From assembly GCA_023416655.1 (NCBI GenBank), contig JAEZHK010000143.1, forward strand, positions 1 through 64,000: a DNA stretch of 64,000 nucleotides. The letters run 5' to 3'. The notes beneath the pieces were generated by a model. That model did no database searches. It saw nothing but the letters and a program-made list of their open reading frames with translations, and was not told where the DNA came from. This document shows positions 33,421-41,567 of this stretch, one piece after another (the stretch's first letter is position 1; the number at the start of each line of letters is the position of its first letter). A program made the position numbers and the translations under genes. The stretch comes from Bacillota bacterium. GTDB taxonomy: Bacteria; Bacillota; Clostridia; Christensenellales; Aristaeellaceae.

Positions 33421-33569
33421 TCAGTCTTCGAGCAGCGCCCACGCGCGCCGGATTACGCGCTTCGTGCCCGCGTCTTCGTCGCCCCAGGGGCCAGGACGCT
33501 GCCGGCGGGCATGTCATAGAACTTGAACTTGAACAACGTGCTGCCCGCGTTGCAGATCAGACCCTTCAT
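33421..33569 (-). pseudogene. Truncated, frameshifted acetate-kinase-like N-terminus
   Basis: From ATG 33569 the reading frame gives 38 residues beginning M-K-G-L-I-C-N-A-G-S, followed by K-F-K-F-Y-D-M-P-A-G-S-V-L-A. That is the first beta-hairpin and phosphate loop of the acetate/butyrate kinase family. A one-base shift in the C-run near 33493 would give another 18 or so residues ending W-A-L-L-E-D at the stop 33421-33423. The remaining 350 residues of a kinase are absent. It lies between the glycerate kinase and dehydrogenase genes. Confidence 0.55.
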
Positions 33570-33575
33570 CCGGCG

Positions 33576-34745
33576 TCACTTTCTCATGGAAGCGTGGTCC
33601 CGCACCGCCTGAACCATGTGCGCCAGGGACCGTGCCGACTGTTCCAAGAGCGGCAGCGCGTTTTTACAGGAAGCCTCCAGCGTCATCGGCCCGTCCGCGA
33701 TTGCGTATATCCCGTCGATGCCAAAGCCGTACGCTTCCTCCGCGCCGGTTCCAAGCGCGCCCACGAGCGCGAACACCGGGATTGTCGGCCCCTGCCCTTT
33801 CACGCGCCGCGCTACGCCGATGGGTACCTTGCCGCTGAACGACTGGCCGTCAATGCGCCCTTCGCCCGTCACCACAAAATCGACGCCGTCCGCCTTTTCG
33901 TCGAACCCAACGATGTCCAGCACCGCGTCGATCCCGGGCTGGAACGCCGCCCCACAGAAGGCGTACAGCCCCGCGCCAAGCCCGCCAGCCGCGCCCGCGC
34001 CCGGCAGCTCCGCCACGCTGATGCCCAGCTGCGACTCGATCACCCGCACGTAGTGCATAAGCGCCGCGTCCAGCTCCGCGATCATCTGAGGCGTCGCCCC
34101 TTTTTGCGGTCCGAATACCGCCGACGCGCCGCTCGGGCCGCAGAGCGGATTTTTCACGTCCACGGCGCAGGTGATCTGGCAATCCTTCAGCCGTTCATCC
34201 ATGTGCGAAATGTCCACGGTGTGCACTTTGGCCAGTTCCGCACCGCCGAAGCCCAGTTCAAACCCGTCTTCGTCCTTGAGCGACACGCCCAGCGCCTGCG
34301 CCATGCCGGCGCCGCCGTCGTTGGTCGCCGAGCCGCCCAACCCGAGCAGAATCTTGCGGTACCCCGCGTCCAGCGCGCTCTTGATCAGTTCGCCCGTGCC
34401 ATACGTGGTCGCCCGGAGGGGGTTCAACCGGCCCGGGGGCACCAGCATGAGGCCGGAAGCCGCGCTCATCTCGATCACGGCGGTTTCTCCTTCCAGAACG
34501 CCGTAGCCCGCGCTCACCGCGTCGCCCAACGGCCCCACCGCCTTGCAGGGCTTCCAGACGCCCCGGCCCTTCGCGATGACCGCCTCGACGGTCCCCTCTC
34601 CGCCGTCGGCCACGGGGATGTTTTCGACCTGGGCGGTCGGCACTGCCCGCAGAATGCCGCGGCGAACCGCTTCACCCGCTTCATAGGCGGAGCAGCTTCC
34701 TTTAAACGAGTCCATCGCAATGACCACTTTCACTGACAATCCCAT
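33576..34745 (-). CDS. Glycerate 2-kinase (GlxK/GarK family)
   Basis: 389 residues from the ATG at 34745, the usual length for this family (about 380). It starts M-x-x-S-V-K-V-V-I-A-M-D-S-F-K-G-S. Other family stretches are P-V-A-D-G-G-E-G-T-V-E-A near residue 45, L-G-L-G-G-S-A-T-N-D-G-G-A-G near 135 and T-G-E-G-R-I-D-G-Q-S near 292. The ATG sits directly on AAAAGG, so an in-frame GTG at 34733 is a possible start. It phosphorylates D-glycerate to 2-phosphoglycerate and fits with the adjacent hydroxypyruvate-reductase-like gene as a glyoxylate/glycerate route. Confidence 0.92.
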   Translation of the reverse strand: MGLSVKVVIAMDSFKGSCSAYEAGEAVRRGILRAVPTAQVENIPVADGGEGTVEAVIAKGRGVWKPCKAVGPLGDAVSAGYGVLEGETAVIEMSAASGLMLVPPGRLNPLRATTYGTGELIKSALDAGYRKILLGLGGSATNDGGAGMAQALGVSLKDEDGFELGFGGAELAKVHTVDISHMDERLKDCQITCAVDVKNPLCGPSGASAVFGPQKGATPQMIAELDAALMHYVRVIESQLGISVAELPGAGAAGGLGAGLYAFCGAAFQPGIDAVLDIVGFDEKADGVDFVVTGEGRIDGQSFSGKVPIGVARRVKGQGPTIPVFALVGALGTGAEEAYGFGIDGIYAIADGPMTLEASCKNALPLLEQSARSLAHMVQAVRDHASMRK

Positions 34746-34969
34746 CCTTTTGCCCGCATTTCGCTTCCATCCGCGCGGGCAGCAGCTCCCGCTGAACAAA
34801 GTATAATGGGTATCCCGCCCGTTGGCAATCAACGACAGCAGAAAATTCGAAGCAATTTCTGTGATGCGGATACATCACCGCGTATATTGTGCGATTTTTA
34901 ATATTTATTCTGCCGAATCCGGAGCATCGGCCGAAGGCTATGATGGTACATCCTGGAAACGCTTTGGGG

Positions 34970-35498
34970 CACATGGACACCGATCACGCGCTCTCCAGCA
35001 TGAACACCTGCAATTACTACCTGCGCAAGCACCTGGAGGTGAGCGGCACCGGCATCGAGCTGACCTACGCGGCAAGCTACTACACGCTGAAGCTGGATGG
35101 CGCGCTTTGCGATGCCGATCTGTTCCGGGACGCGGTGACGCTTTCCCGCAAATCTGGGGGATGTGGCATCCGGCGCGGCCTTGTACCGCGGCATGTATTT
35201 TGAGGATGTGAAGTGCGAATGGGCGGACCTGGACTGCAAGCGCTTCTCGTCGGACTATACGCTGCTCCGAACGGCGCTGGCCTGCTACTACCTGAATACC
35301 GACAATCTCGTGGAGGCCGAGGCCAGCGCGATCGCCGCGCTGGACGAAAACCCACTGAGCGCCGACGCCTGGAAAGCCTTGCTTGCCGTTCAGGCCCTCA
35401 AGGGCGACCCGGCCGGTCGCCAGGCGACCCTGGACAAGATGGTCGCGACCTATCGAAGACTATTGAACGCGGAACCGCCGGGGGAACTCATGTCGTAA
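34970..35498 (+). pseudogene. Remnant of a SARP/BTAD-type transcriptional regulator
   Basis: The first frame (from ATG 34973) reads the end of a winged-helix DNA-binding domain: A-L-S-S-M-N-T-C-N-Y-Y-L-R-K-H, then Y-T-L-K-L-D-G-A-L-C-D-A-D-L-F. Near 35150 a one-base shift moves the homology to another frame. That frame continues as a helical bacterial-transcriptional-activator domain (A-L-Y-R-G-M-Y-F; A-C-Y-Y-L-N-T-D-N; stop at 35496-35498). The N-terminal half and any receiver or ATPase part are missing. Confidence 0.65.
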
Positions 35499-35546
35499 GG
35501 ATGATCCGCCCCGCTTTACCCTAACCTTCGCCCGCCCACAGGAATT

Positions 35547-35575
35547 CGGCTGCGCTCACCAAATGAGCGCAGCCG
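35547..35575. terminator. 11-bp stem-loop between decayed regulator and NIPSNAP gene
   Basis: CGGCTGCGCTC and GAGCGCAGCCG form a perfect stem with a 7-base loop, just beyond the NIPSNAP stop. No U-run is obvious on either strand, so termination is inferred from position. Confidence 0.5.
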
Positions 35576-35613
35576 CATATGTATCCAGTCCACTCCGCCT
35601 GACGACGAAAATA

Positions 35614-35928
35614 TTACTTGAAAAACGGCGCGCGCTGCATCACATAGCTGTCAACCAACTCAACGATCGGCCCGGACGCCTCGCTTTCCGCCTTGACGGA
35701 AATCCACTCCGGATCCTCGCGGAAAGAAGCCCAGGCTTTCTCCTTCGCTTCGATGCTTTCGAATTCACACACGTAGTAGAGGCGCTCCGCGCCCTCGCCG
35801 TCCACCCAAAAATCGATCACCTTGATGCCGTTGCGCGACAGGATGGGGAGCGTATGGTTTTCAAACCGGTCGCATATCGCCTTTTGACGGTCGGGGTGCA
35901 TATGGTAGATGCGCAGCTCGTAAATCAT
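35614..35928 (-). CDS. NIPSNAP-family protein
   Basis: 104 residues, the normal size for this alpha-beta-barrel dimer family. Typical segments are M-I-Y-E-L-R-I-Y-H-M-H-P-D-R at the start, a K-V-I-D-F-W-V beta strand, L-Y-Y-V-C-E-F-E-S and A-W-A-S-F-R-E-D-P-E-W. AGGAG lies before the ATG. The biochemical role of the bacterial members is not established. It stands alone between remnants, so context gives no clue. Confidence 0.85.
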   Translation of the reverse strand: MIYELRIYHMHPDRQKAICDRFENHTLPILSRNGIKVIDFWVDGEGAERLYYVCEFESIEAKEKAWASFREDPEWISVKAESEASGPIVELVDSYVMQRAPFFK

Positions 35929-36295
35929 GGAAATACTCCTTTCAATCGATGAAAAGCCGTATTCATTCTAGCACAAGCTGTTGCAGCCCGCAAGAAAATT
36001 AAGGAACCGGAAGGGCGGGCTTTGCCGGTACGTCAGTGCTTCCCGCCTCTTGCATACGCAACGCCGAGTGTCAAACAGCAGTAGACCGCTGCGTTCCGCG
36101 ATCCGAAAGAACAACTCCCGTACCCATCAGCGCGTCCGCGCAGCCGAAGCTGGAGTAGAGATCCAACACACAGCATCCAGTTTGCGGGGAAGGTCAAAAC
36201 CCCAAACCCATCGTCGCTTCAGGCATTCAGGGCCGATGCATCGCCCTGAACATGCGCGCTTTTCCTTTTAAAGAAAAGAATCTCTGTAAACATCA
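35929..36295. other. Intergenic stretch without a recognisable gene
   Basis: This region between the NIPSNAP gene and the diguanylate cyclase promoter has short open frames on both strands, but none has a good ribosome binding site or a familiar composition. Nothing else is seen except short A/T-rich sequence near 36265-36290. Confidence 0.5.
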
Positions 36296-36323
36296 TTGAC
36301 ATTTTACATCCTCGCTTTACAAT
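36296..36323 (+). promoter_or_regulatory. Sigma-70-type promoter of the PAS-GGDEF gene
   Basis: A consensus TTGACA (36296-36301) and TACAAT (36318-36323) are 16 bases apart. The predicted start near 36330 leaves a leader of about 90 bases before the ATG at 36419. The promoter probably also reads into the racemase and aminotransferase genes. Confidence 0.6.
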
Positions 36324-36418
36324 GATAAGTGTTTGCTCCCATCGGTTGGCATATGCCGAGCAGTTGTTTCCATCGCCGGTTAAGCAAGCACGGACGTACG
36401 GTAGAAAGGGTGACTGGC

Positions 36419-37312
36419 ATGCGGGAAGACCTGTATAAATCCGTGCTGGAAAACCTGTATGAAGGCGTCTACATTGTCGATCCAAACAGGACGATCATCT
36501 TCTGGAACAAGGGCGCCGAGCGCATCACCGGCTTCAAATCCGAAGATCTGATCGGAAGGCATTGCTATGACAATGTGCTCAACCATATAGACGGCCAAAG
36601 CAACAGCCTGTGCCATGCGGGATGCCCCTTGCAACAGACAATCGAGGATGGAATGTCGCGCGAAGCCGCGGTTTATCTGCACCACATGGCCGGACAGCGC
36701 CTTGAAGTGTCGGTCAAGACAATCCCGCTTTATGAGGATGGCAAAATTGTCGGCGCGGCGGAATTTTTCATCGACTACGCTCAGAAGGCGGAGATAACCC
36801 GTACCATCGACGAACTGAAGGGTTTGGCGCTGATGGATGCGCTGACGGGCTTGCCCAACCGGCGCTACATTGAATCCTACCTCGAAAACCGCATGAATGA
36901 ATACGGCAAGCTGGGCATTCCCTTTTCCGTGATGATCATGGACATCGACCACTTCAAGCTGGTGAATGACACGTATGGGCACGACACGGGCGACCAGGTG
37001 CTCAAAATGCTGGCCGAGACATTTCGCGACGCTTTCCGAAAAAGCGACTTTGTTGCCCGTTGGGGCGGAGAGGAATTTCTCGCGGTGATTGTCGGCGCGA
37101 CGGAGGAAGATCTGAGCTGCGTTTGCGAAAAGGTTCGTATGCTTGCCAAAAACTCCTCGCTGCGGACAGAGGAGCGGTCGATACGCGTGACCATCTCCAT
37201 CGGCGCGTCCATTGTGACCAAAGAGGACACGCTCCCGACCCTGCTGAAGCGGGCCGACAACGCCCTGTATTCCAGCAAGAATTCCGGCAGGGATAAAGTT
37301 ACGATTCTCTAG
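36419..37312 (+). CDS. PAS domain diguanylate cyclase
   Basis: 297 residues from the ATG at 36419 (GAAAGGG 8 bases upstream). A PAS domain (about 5-125: V-Y-I-V-D-P-N-R-T-I-I-F-W-N-K-G-A-E-R-I-T-G) carries cysteines in S-L-C-H-A-G-C-P near residue 65, so a bound cofactor or redox sensing is possible. The GGDEF domain (about 140-295) has the active A-site G-G-E-E-F and an inhibitory-site R-K-S-D five residues before it. It should make cyclic di-GMP in the cytoplasm. No membrane helix. It is the first gene of a run leading into a LarA-type racemase gene 34 bases downstream. Confidence 0.93.
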   Translation: MREDLYKSVLENLYEGVYIVDPNRTIIFWNKGAERITGFKSEDLIGRHCYDNVLNHIDGQSNSLCHAGCPLQQTIEDGMSREAAVYLHHMAGQRLEVSVKTIPLYEDGKIVGAAEFFIDYAQKAEITRTIDELKGLALMDALTGLPNRRYIESYLENRMNEYGKLGIPFSVMIMDIDHFKLVNDTYGHDTGDQVLKMLAETFRDAFRKSDFVARWGGEEFLAVIVGATEEDLSCVCEKVRMLAKNSSLRTEERSIRVTISIGASIVTKEDTLPTLLKRADNALYSSKNSGRDKVTIL

Positions 37313-37346
37313 TTCAGACCCGGATTGAAGATTTGAGGAGCTGCGC

Positions 37347-38627
37347 ATGAAAACCTATCATTTCAAATACGGCAGCGAGGGCGTGGATCTTTCGCTGCCG
37401 GAAACCGGACGCATAGAGGTGCTGAAGGGCGATGTCCAGCCGGCCATCGGCGACATCGGCGCGGCGCTGGGCGACGCGCTGGAGCATCCGATCGGCGGGC
37501 GTGCGCTGCGGGCATTCTTGCAGCCGTCGGACCTGGTTACGCTGATCATCAGCGATATGTCCCGATTCTGGATGCGGCAGGATCTGGTGATCCCGCATCT
37601 GGTGGCCTATATTCATGCGCAGTGCGGCGTCGCGCTTGAAAATCTGGTGATTCTGGTGGCCAACGGCACGCACATTGGGGGCGACGAGGCGGAATTGCGC
37701 ACCCTGGTGACAGAAGCGGTGTACAATGCCGTGCGGGTGGTCAATCATGATTGTCTGGCGGACGACCTGGTATTGATCGGCACCACCAGCCGCAAGACCC
37801 GGGTGGAGGTCAACCCACTGGCCGTGGGGCGCAAGGTCATCGCGCTGGGCGCCGCCACGCAGCATGTGATGGCGGGCTACGGCGGCGGGCGCAAGAGCAT
37901 TTTGCCCGGCATCTGCTCCATGCGCTCCATCCGGCAAAACCACGCCCATTCGCTGGACCCTTGCGCGCCCCGCTCCAACCCCGCCATCGGCAACGCGGTG
38001 CTCGAGGGCAACCCCCTGCATGAGGACATGTGCGAGGCCGCGGCCATGGTTGAGCATTTGTTCGTGATCAACCTGGTGATGAATACCGATATGAAGCTGT
38101 CGCACATCACCTCGGGCCACTTTCTGGATTCATGGCTGGCGGCCTGCCGTTTGATCGACGCCATGTACGCGGTGCCCATTCGGGAAAAGGCCGATGTGGT
38201 CATCACCAGCTGCGGCGGCTACCCCAAGGATATGTCGCTCTATCAGTGCACCAAGACCATTGACAATGTGGAAAGCGGCCTCAAACCGGGCGGTACGCTG
38301 GTACTCTTGGCCGAATGCCGGGACGGTGGCGGACCCGCGGAGTATTTTGACTGGATCGACGCCCTGCGCGCCGGGTCGTTGGATGTCGACCTGCGCGCGG
38401 GCTTCACCATACCGGGTTATATCTTCTATCTGAATTGTGAGCAGGCGCAGCGCTACCGCATCATGCTGCTGACCGGCGCAGACGTCGGATTGATTGGACA
38501 GATGGGCATTCACGCGTACGATGACGCCGAGCGGTTGCTTGGGGATCTTGACCTTTCCGGCAAGCTCACCTATGTGATTCCGAACGGCTCGACTGTCGTG
38601 CCGAGGCTTGTAAAGCAGGAGGACTGA
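37347..38627 (+). CDS. LarA-family nickel-pincer 2-hydroxyacid racemase/epimerase
   Basis: 426 residues, typical LarA length. The Lactobacillus plantarum LarA catalytic and cofactor residues (H108, H174, K184, H200) have clear counterparts: H109 in N-G-T-H-I-G-G, H173 in T-Q-H-V-M-A-G-Y, K183 in G-G-R-K-S-I-L-P-G (the lysine tethering the pyridinium pincer) and H199 in R-Q-N-H-A-H. G-G-Y-P-K-D-M-S-L-Y-Q lies near residue 290. Family members racemise or epimerise various 2-hydroxyacids. The cofactor genes larB, larC and larE are not in this window. GAGGAG precedes the ATG. An aminotransferase gene follows after 4 bases, hinting at an amino/keto/hydroxy acid route. Confidence 0.92.
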   Translation: MKTYHFKYGSEGVDLSLPETGRIEVLKGDVQPAIGDIGAALGDALEHPIGGRALRAFLQPSDLVTLIISDMSRFWMRQDLVIPHLVAYIHAQCGVALENLVILVANGTHIGGDEAELRTLVTEAVYNAVRVVNHDCLADDLVLIGTTSRKTRVEVNPLAVGRKVIALGAATQHVMAGYGGGRKSILPGICSMRSIRQNHAHSLDPCAPRSNPAIGNAVLEGNPLHEDMCEAAAMVEHLFVINLVMNTDMKLSHITSGHFLDSWLAACRLIDAMYAVPIREKADVVITSCGGYPKDMSLYQCTKTIDNVESGLKPGGTLVLLAECRDGGGPAEYFDWIDALRAGSLDVDLRAGFTIPGYIFYLNCEQAQRYRIMLLTGADVGLIGQMGIHAYDDAERLLGDLDLSGKLTYVIPNGSTVVPRLVKQED

Positions 38628-38631
38628 CCCG

Positions 38632-39783
38632 ATGAGAGACTTGGTGGCAGAACGCTTTGCCCATGCGCAGGACAGCGTCATGGCGGCCGCGGCGGCGGAA
38701 AAACGAACCTATCCCGACCTGATCGATCTATCCATCGGCGATACCGACTTCACCACCGACGAGCGCATCACCCGGGCCGCGATGGCGGACGCGCTGGCCG
38801 GGCATACCCATTACACAGATCCCCAGGGCGACCCGGAGCTGATCGAGGCCATCCGGCAGTTCTACGGTCAGGCCTACGGGATGAACCTTGAAAAAAAGGA
38901 AATCTTCGTGACCACCTCCAGCTGCTTTGGCATGGAGCTGGCGCTGCTAACAATCATCAATCCGGGCGACGAGGTGCTGCTGTTTGCGCCCTACTTCCTG
39001 CCCTACAAAGAGCAGGTGGAACTGGCCGGGGGCGTGGCGGTGGAAGTGCCTACGTTTGAGGAGGATGGCTTCGCGATTGACCCTGCCCGGCTGGAAGCCG
39101 CCATTACCTTAAGGACCCGGGCCATGATCCTGAACAATCCCTGCAACCCCACAGGCGCGGCCTATGATATGCGGGTGTATCACACCATCGCGCGGGCAGC
39201 CAGGCTTCATGACCTGATCGTACTGGCGGACGAAATCTACACCGATTACATGTACACCATCCCCTTTGCGCCGCTGAGGGGGGTGGAGGGGATGGACGCG
39301 CGCACCATCACGCTGAACAGTTTCTCGAAAAACTACATCATGACCGGCTGGCGCATCGGCTACGTCGTCGCGCCGGAGCGGGTGGTGAGCGCCATGCGCC
39401 GCATCAACGAAAACCTGGTATACTCCGCTCCCTCCATCAGCCAGCGGGCGGCGCTGCACGCCTTAAAGCTGCGCGGGGAAATCGGCGACCGGTATGTGAG
39501 CGCTTACAGGGAGCGGGTATTCTACTGCGCCCGGCGCATCGGCGCCATCCCCAAACTGTCGGTGCGCGAGCCCGAGGGTACGTTCTACCTTTTTATCAAC
39601 GTCAAACGGACCGGGCTTTCCTCGGTGGACTTTTGCCAGAAGGTGCTGCGCGAAGCGCATGTCGCCATGGTACCCGGCGTCGGGTTCGGTCAGGCGGGAG
39701 AGGGCTACGCGCGCATCGCCTGCACCACCAGCATGGAAAATCTTGGGGAGGCCTTTGACCGCATTGAGCGGATAATGTTTTAG
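38632..39783 (+). CDS. Class I/II PLP-dependent aminotransferase
   Basis: 383 residues, fold-type I. The cofactor lysine is K233 in S-F-S-K-N-Y-I-M-T-G-W-R-I-G-Y. N-N-P-C-N-P-T-G near residue 165 and D-E-I-Y-T-D-Y near 200 give the PLP phosphate and pyridine-N contacts. Best matches by eye are aspartate/aromatic-type aminotransferases. It follows the LarA-family gene by 4 bases and precedes an amino-acid-type ABC transporter, so it probably interconverts an imported amino acid and its 2-oxo acid. The substrate cannot be read from sequence. Confidence 0.9.
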   Translation: MRDLVAERFAHAQDSVMAAAAAEKRTYPDLIDLSIGDTDFTTDERITRAAMADALAGHTHYTDPQGDPELIEAIRQFYGQAYGMNLEKKEIFVTTSSCFGMELALLTIINPGDEVLLFAPYFLPYKEQVELAGGVAVEVPTFEEDGFAIDPARLEAAITLRTRAMILNNPCNPTGAAYDMRVYHTIARAARLHDLIVLADEIYTDYMYTIPFAPLRGVEGMDARTITLNSFSKNYIMTGWRIGYVVAPERVVSAMRRINENLVYSAPSISQRAALHALKLRGEIGDRYVSAYRERVFYCARRIGAIPKLSVREPEGTFYLFINVKRTGLSSVDFCQKVLREAHVAMVPGVGFGQAGEGYARIACTTSMENLGEAFDRIERIMF

Positions 39784-39817
39784 TTATGCAAAGATGCGCA
39801 TAAATTCCGAAAATCGC

Positions 39818-39845
39818 TTGCGCTTTCCCCGGATTTGTGTATAAT
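39818..39845 (+). promoter_or_regulatory. Promoter of the amino-acid ABC transporter genes
   Basis: TTGCGC (39818-39823) and a consensus TATAAT (39840-39845) are 16 bases apart, 35 bases after the aminotransferase stop. The transporter can thus be transcribed independently of the racemase and aminotransferase. Confidence 0.6.
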
Positions 39846-39915
39846 AATGCGCATGAGAGGCGTTGGTCATCCCCGCGGGGCGATGCTTTACGCCACATGG
39901 ATGGAGGGAATCATT

Positions 39916-40758
39916 TTGAAGAAGTTCGTTGCACTTATGATGTGCGCGCTGCTGTGCGCGTCCCTGGTCTCCGTCGCGGGCGCCGAGAGCGCCATCGCCT
40001 CGGTCAATCCGGCTGATTTCGCCCAGTTTACCGGCAAGACCATCGATGCCATCAAGGCCAAGGGCTCGCTGGTGGTTGGCACCGAAGCCACCTATGCCCC
40101 CTTTGAATTCCTGGATGAAAACGCGCAGTTTGCGGGCTGCGACATGTGGCTGGCCGAGCAGATTGCCCTCGCGCTCGGCGTCAAGCTGGAAGTGATGGAC
40201 ATGGCGTTTGACGGCATCATCCCGGCCGTGAAGTCCGCGCAGGTGGATATCGGCATCGCCGCCTTTACCGTCACCGAAGAGCGCGCCAAGGAAATCGACT
40301 TCTCCGAAATCTACCAGCGCGACCAGCAGATGCTGGTGGTCAAGAAGGGCAACGAAGAAGTGTACACCAGCAAGGAGAGCCTCAAGGGCCTGCAGGTGGG
40401 CGCGCAGCGCGGCACAATTCAGTCCCTGCTGATCCAGAGCGCGCTGCCGGAATCCGTGCTGTTTGAACTTGACAAGTACCCCGCGCTGGCGCTCGAGGTG
40501 GTCAACGGAAACATCGCCGGGCTGGTGGTGGACGGCGCGGTCGGCGATGGCCTGATCGCCAACAACGCGAGTCTGGCGGTGGCCAACTTCACCTTTGATC
40601 CGTCGGAGGCCAACTTCGGCAAGGCCGCCGTGCTGGCGAAGGGCACCGAAGACCTCAAGGCGCTGGTGGACGCCGTGATTCTCCAGGTGGTTGAGAACGG
40701 CACGTTTACCGCCGCCTACGACGCAGCGGTCGCGAAGGCTGCCAACCTGGGCATTTAA
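39916..40758 (+). CDS. Polar-amino-acid-type ABC transporter substrate-binding protein (family 3)
   Basis: 280 residues from TTG 39916, chosen because GGAGGG ends 7 bases upstream and the protein then starts M-K-K-F-V-A-L. An in-frame ATG at 39901 overlaps that ribosome site. The signal peptide ends at V-A-G-A-E-S; the cysteine in A-L-L-C-A does not make a standard lipobox. The SBP family 3 signature is G-S-L-V-V-G-T-E-A-T-Y-A-P-F-E-F near residue 50, followed by C-D-M-W-L-A-E-Q-I-A. The ligand is probably an amino acid or related organic acid. Confidence 0.93.
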   Translation: MKKFVALMMCALLCASLVSVAGAESAIASVNPADFAQFTGKTIDAIKAKGSLVVGTEATYAPFEFLDENAQFAGCDMWLAEQIALALGVKLEVMDMAFDGIIPAVKSAQVDIGIAAFTVTEERAKEIDFSEIYQRDQQMLVVKKGNEEVYTSKESLKGLQVGAQRGTIQSLLIQSALPESVLFELDKYPALALEVVNGNIAGLVVDGAVGDGLIANNASLAVANFTFDPSEANFGKAAVLAKGTEDLKALVDAVILQVVENGTFTAAYDAAVAKAANLGI

Positions 40759-40782
40759 GACGAGTTACAACGTTAAGTGATC

Positions 40783-40818
40783 GCAGATTTGGCATCCTGT
40801 ACAGGATGCCAAATCTGC
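40783..40818 (+). terminator. 36-base perfect palindrome between SBP and permease
   Basis: GCAGATTTGGCATCCTGT is followed at once by its exact reverse complement. The RNA would fold into a stem with a small loop at the centre. Located between binding-protein and permease genes, it probably works as an attenuator or mRNA 3'-end barrier. Confidence 0.65.
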
Positions 40819-40850
40819 TGTGATTTATCCCGTTTGGATTGGGGGATCGT

Positions 40851-41567
40851 ATGAACCTGATTGACAGCCTCTCGTACTTTCCGGGGCGGATGTGGAAGAT
40901 CTTCATGCGCTACGGAAACTTTTTTGGCGAAGGCATTCAGAACACCCTGACCCTCGCCATTTTTACCGTGCTGTGCGGCACCATATTGGGGACGCTGCTG
41001 GCGGTCATGCGCATGAGCAAGCTGAAGCCCGCCGGTTGGCTGGCCACGGCCTATATTGAGTTCATCCGCGGAACGCCGCTGATGATCCAGCTGATGTTTC
41101 TGTTTTACGGGCTGCCGCTCTTAGGCATCAAATTCCCGAAGATCGACGCGATCCCCAACTTTGACCGCTTCGCCGCCGGGATCTTCGCCATGAGCATCAA
41201 CTCCGCCGCCTATGTGGCGGAGATCATCCGCTCCGGCATCCAGGCCGTGGATATCGGGCAGACCGAAGCCGCGCGCAGCCTGGGCTTTCGGCATGGCGAG
41301 ACCCTGCGCATGGTTGTGCTGCCCCAGGCGGTCAAAAACATTTTGCCTGCGCTCGGCAACGAGTTTGTGACCGTCATCAAGGAATCCAGCATCGTGTCGA
41401 TCATCGGCATCGCGGATTTGATGTACCGCACCAACGGCGTCATCGCCATCACGTACATCCAGCTGGAGTCGCTGGCTGTCGCCGCCATCCTGTACTTCAT
41501 TATGACCTTCATTACGTCCCGTTTGGTCAGGATGGCAGAGAGGAGGATGGGCAATGGCCTCCGATGA
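40851..41567 (+). CDS. Amino-acid ABC transporter permease (HisM/GlnP type)
   Basis: 238 residues from the ATG at 40851, with GGGGGA 5 bases upstream. Five or so helices. The family signature lies around residues 65-110 (Y-I-E-F-I-R-G-T-P-L-M-I-Q-L-M-F) and the EAA-type loop Q-T-E-A-A-R-S-L-G-F-R-H-G-E-T near residue 140. It overlaps the ATPase gene by 14 bases. With only one permease gene, it probably works as a homodimer. Confidence 0.94.
   Translation: MNLIDSLSYFPGRMWKIFMRYGNFFGEGIQNTLTLAIFTVLCGTILGTLLAVMRMSKLKPAGWLATAYIEFIRGTPLMIQLMFLFYGLPLLGIKFPKIDAIPNFDRFAAGIFAMSINSAAYVAEIIRSGIQAVDIGQTEAARSLGFRHGETLRMVVLPQAVKNILPALGNEFVTVIKESSIVSIIGIADLMYRTNGVIAITYIQLESLAVAAILYFIMTFITSRLVRMAERRMGNGLR

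Noticed and set aside
32853..34736. 627-codon open frame on the + strand over dehydrogenase and glycerate kinase
   Set aside because: Both minus-strand genes are well supported by motifs; this frame is a shadow.
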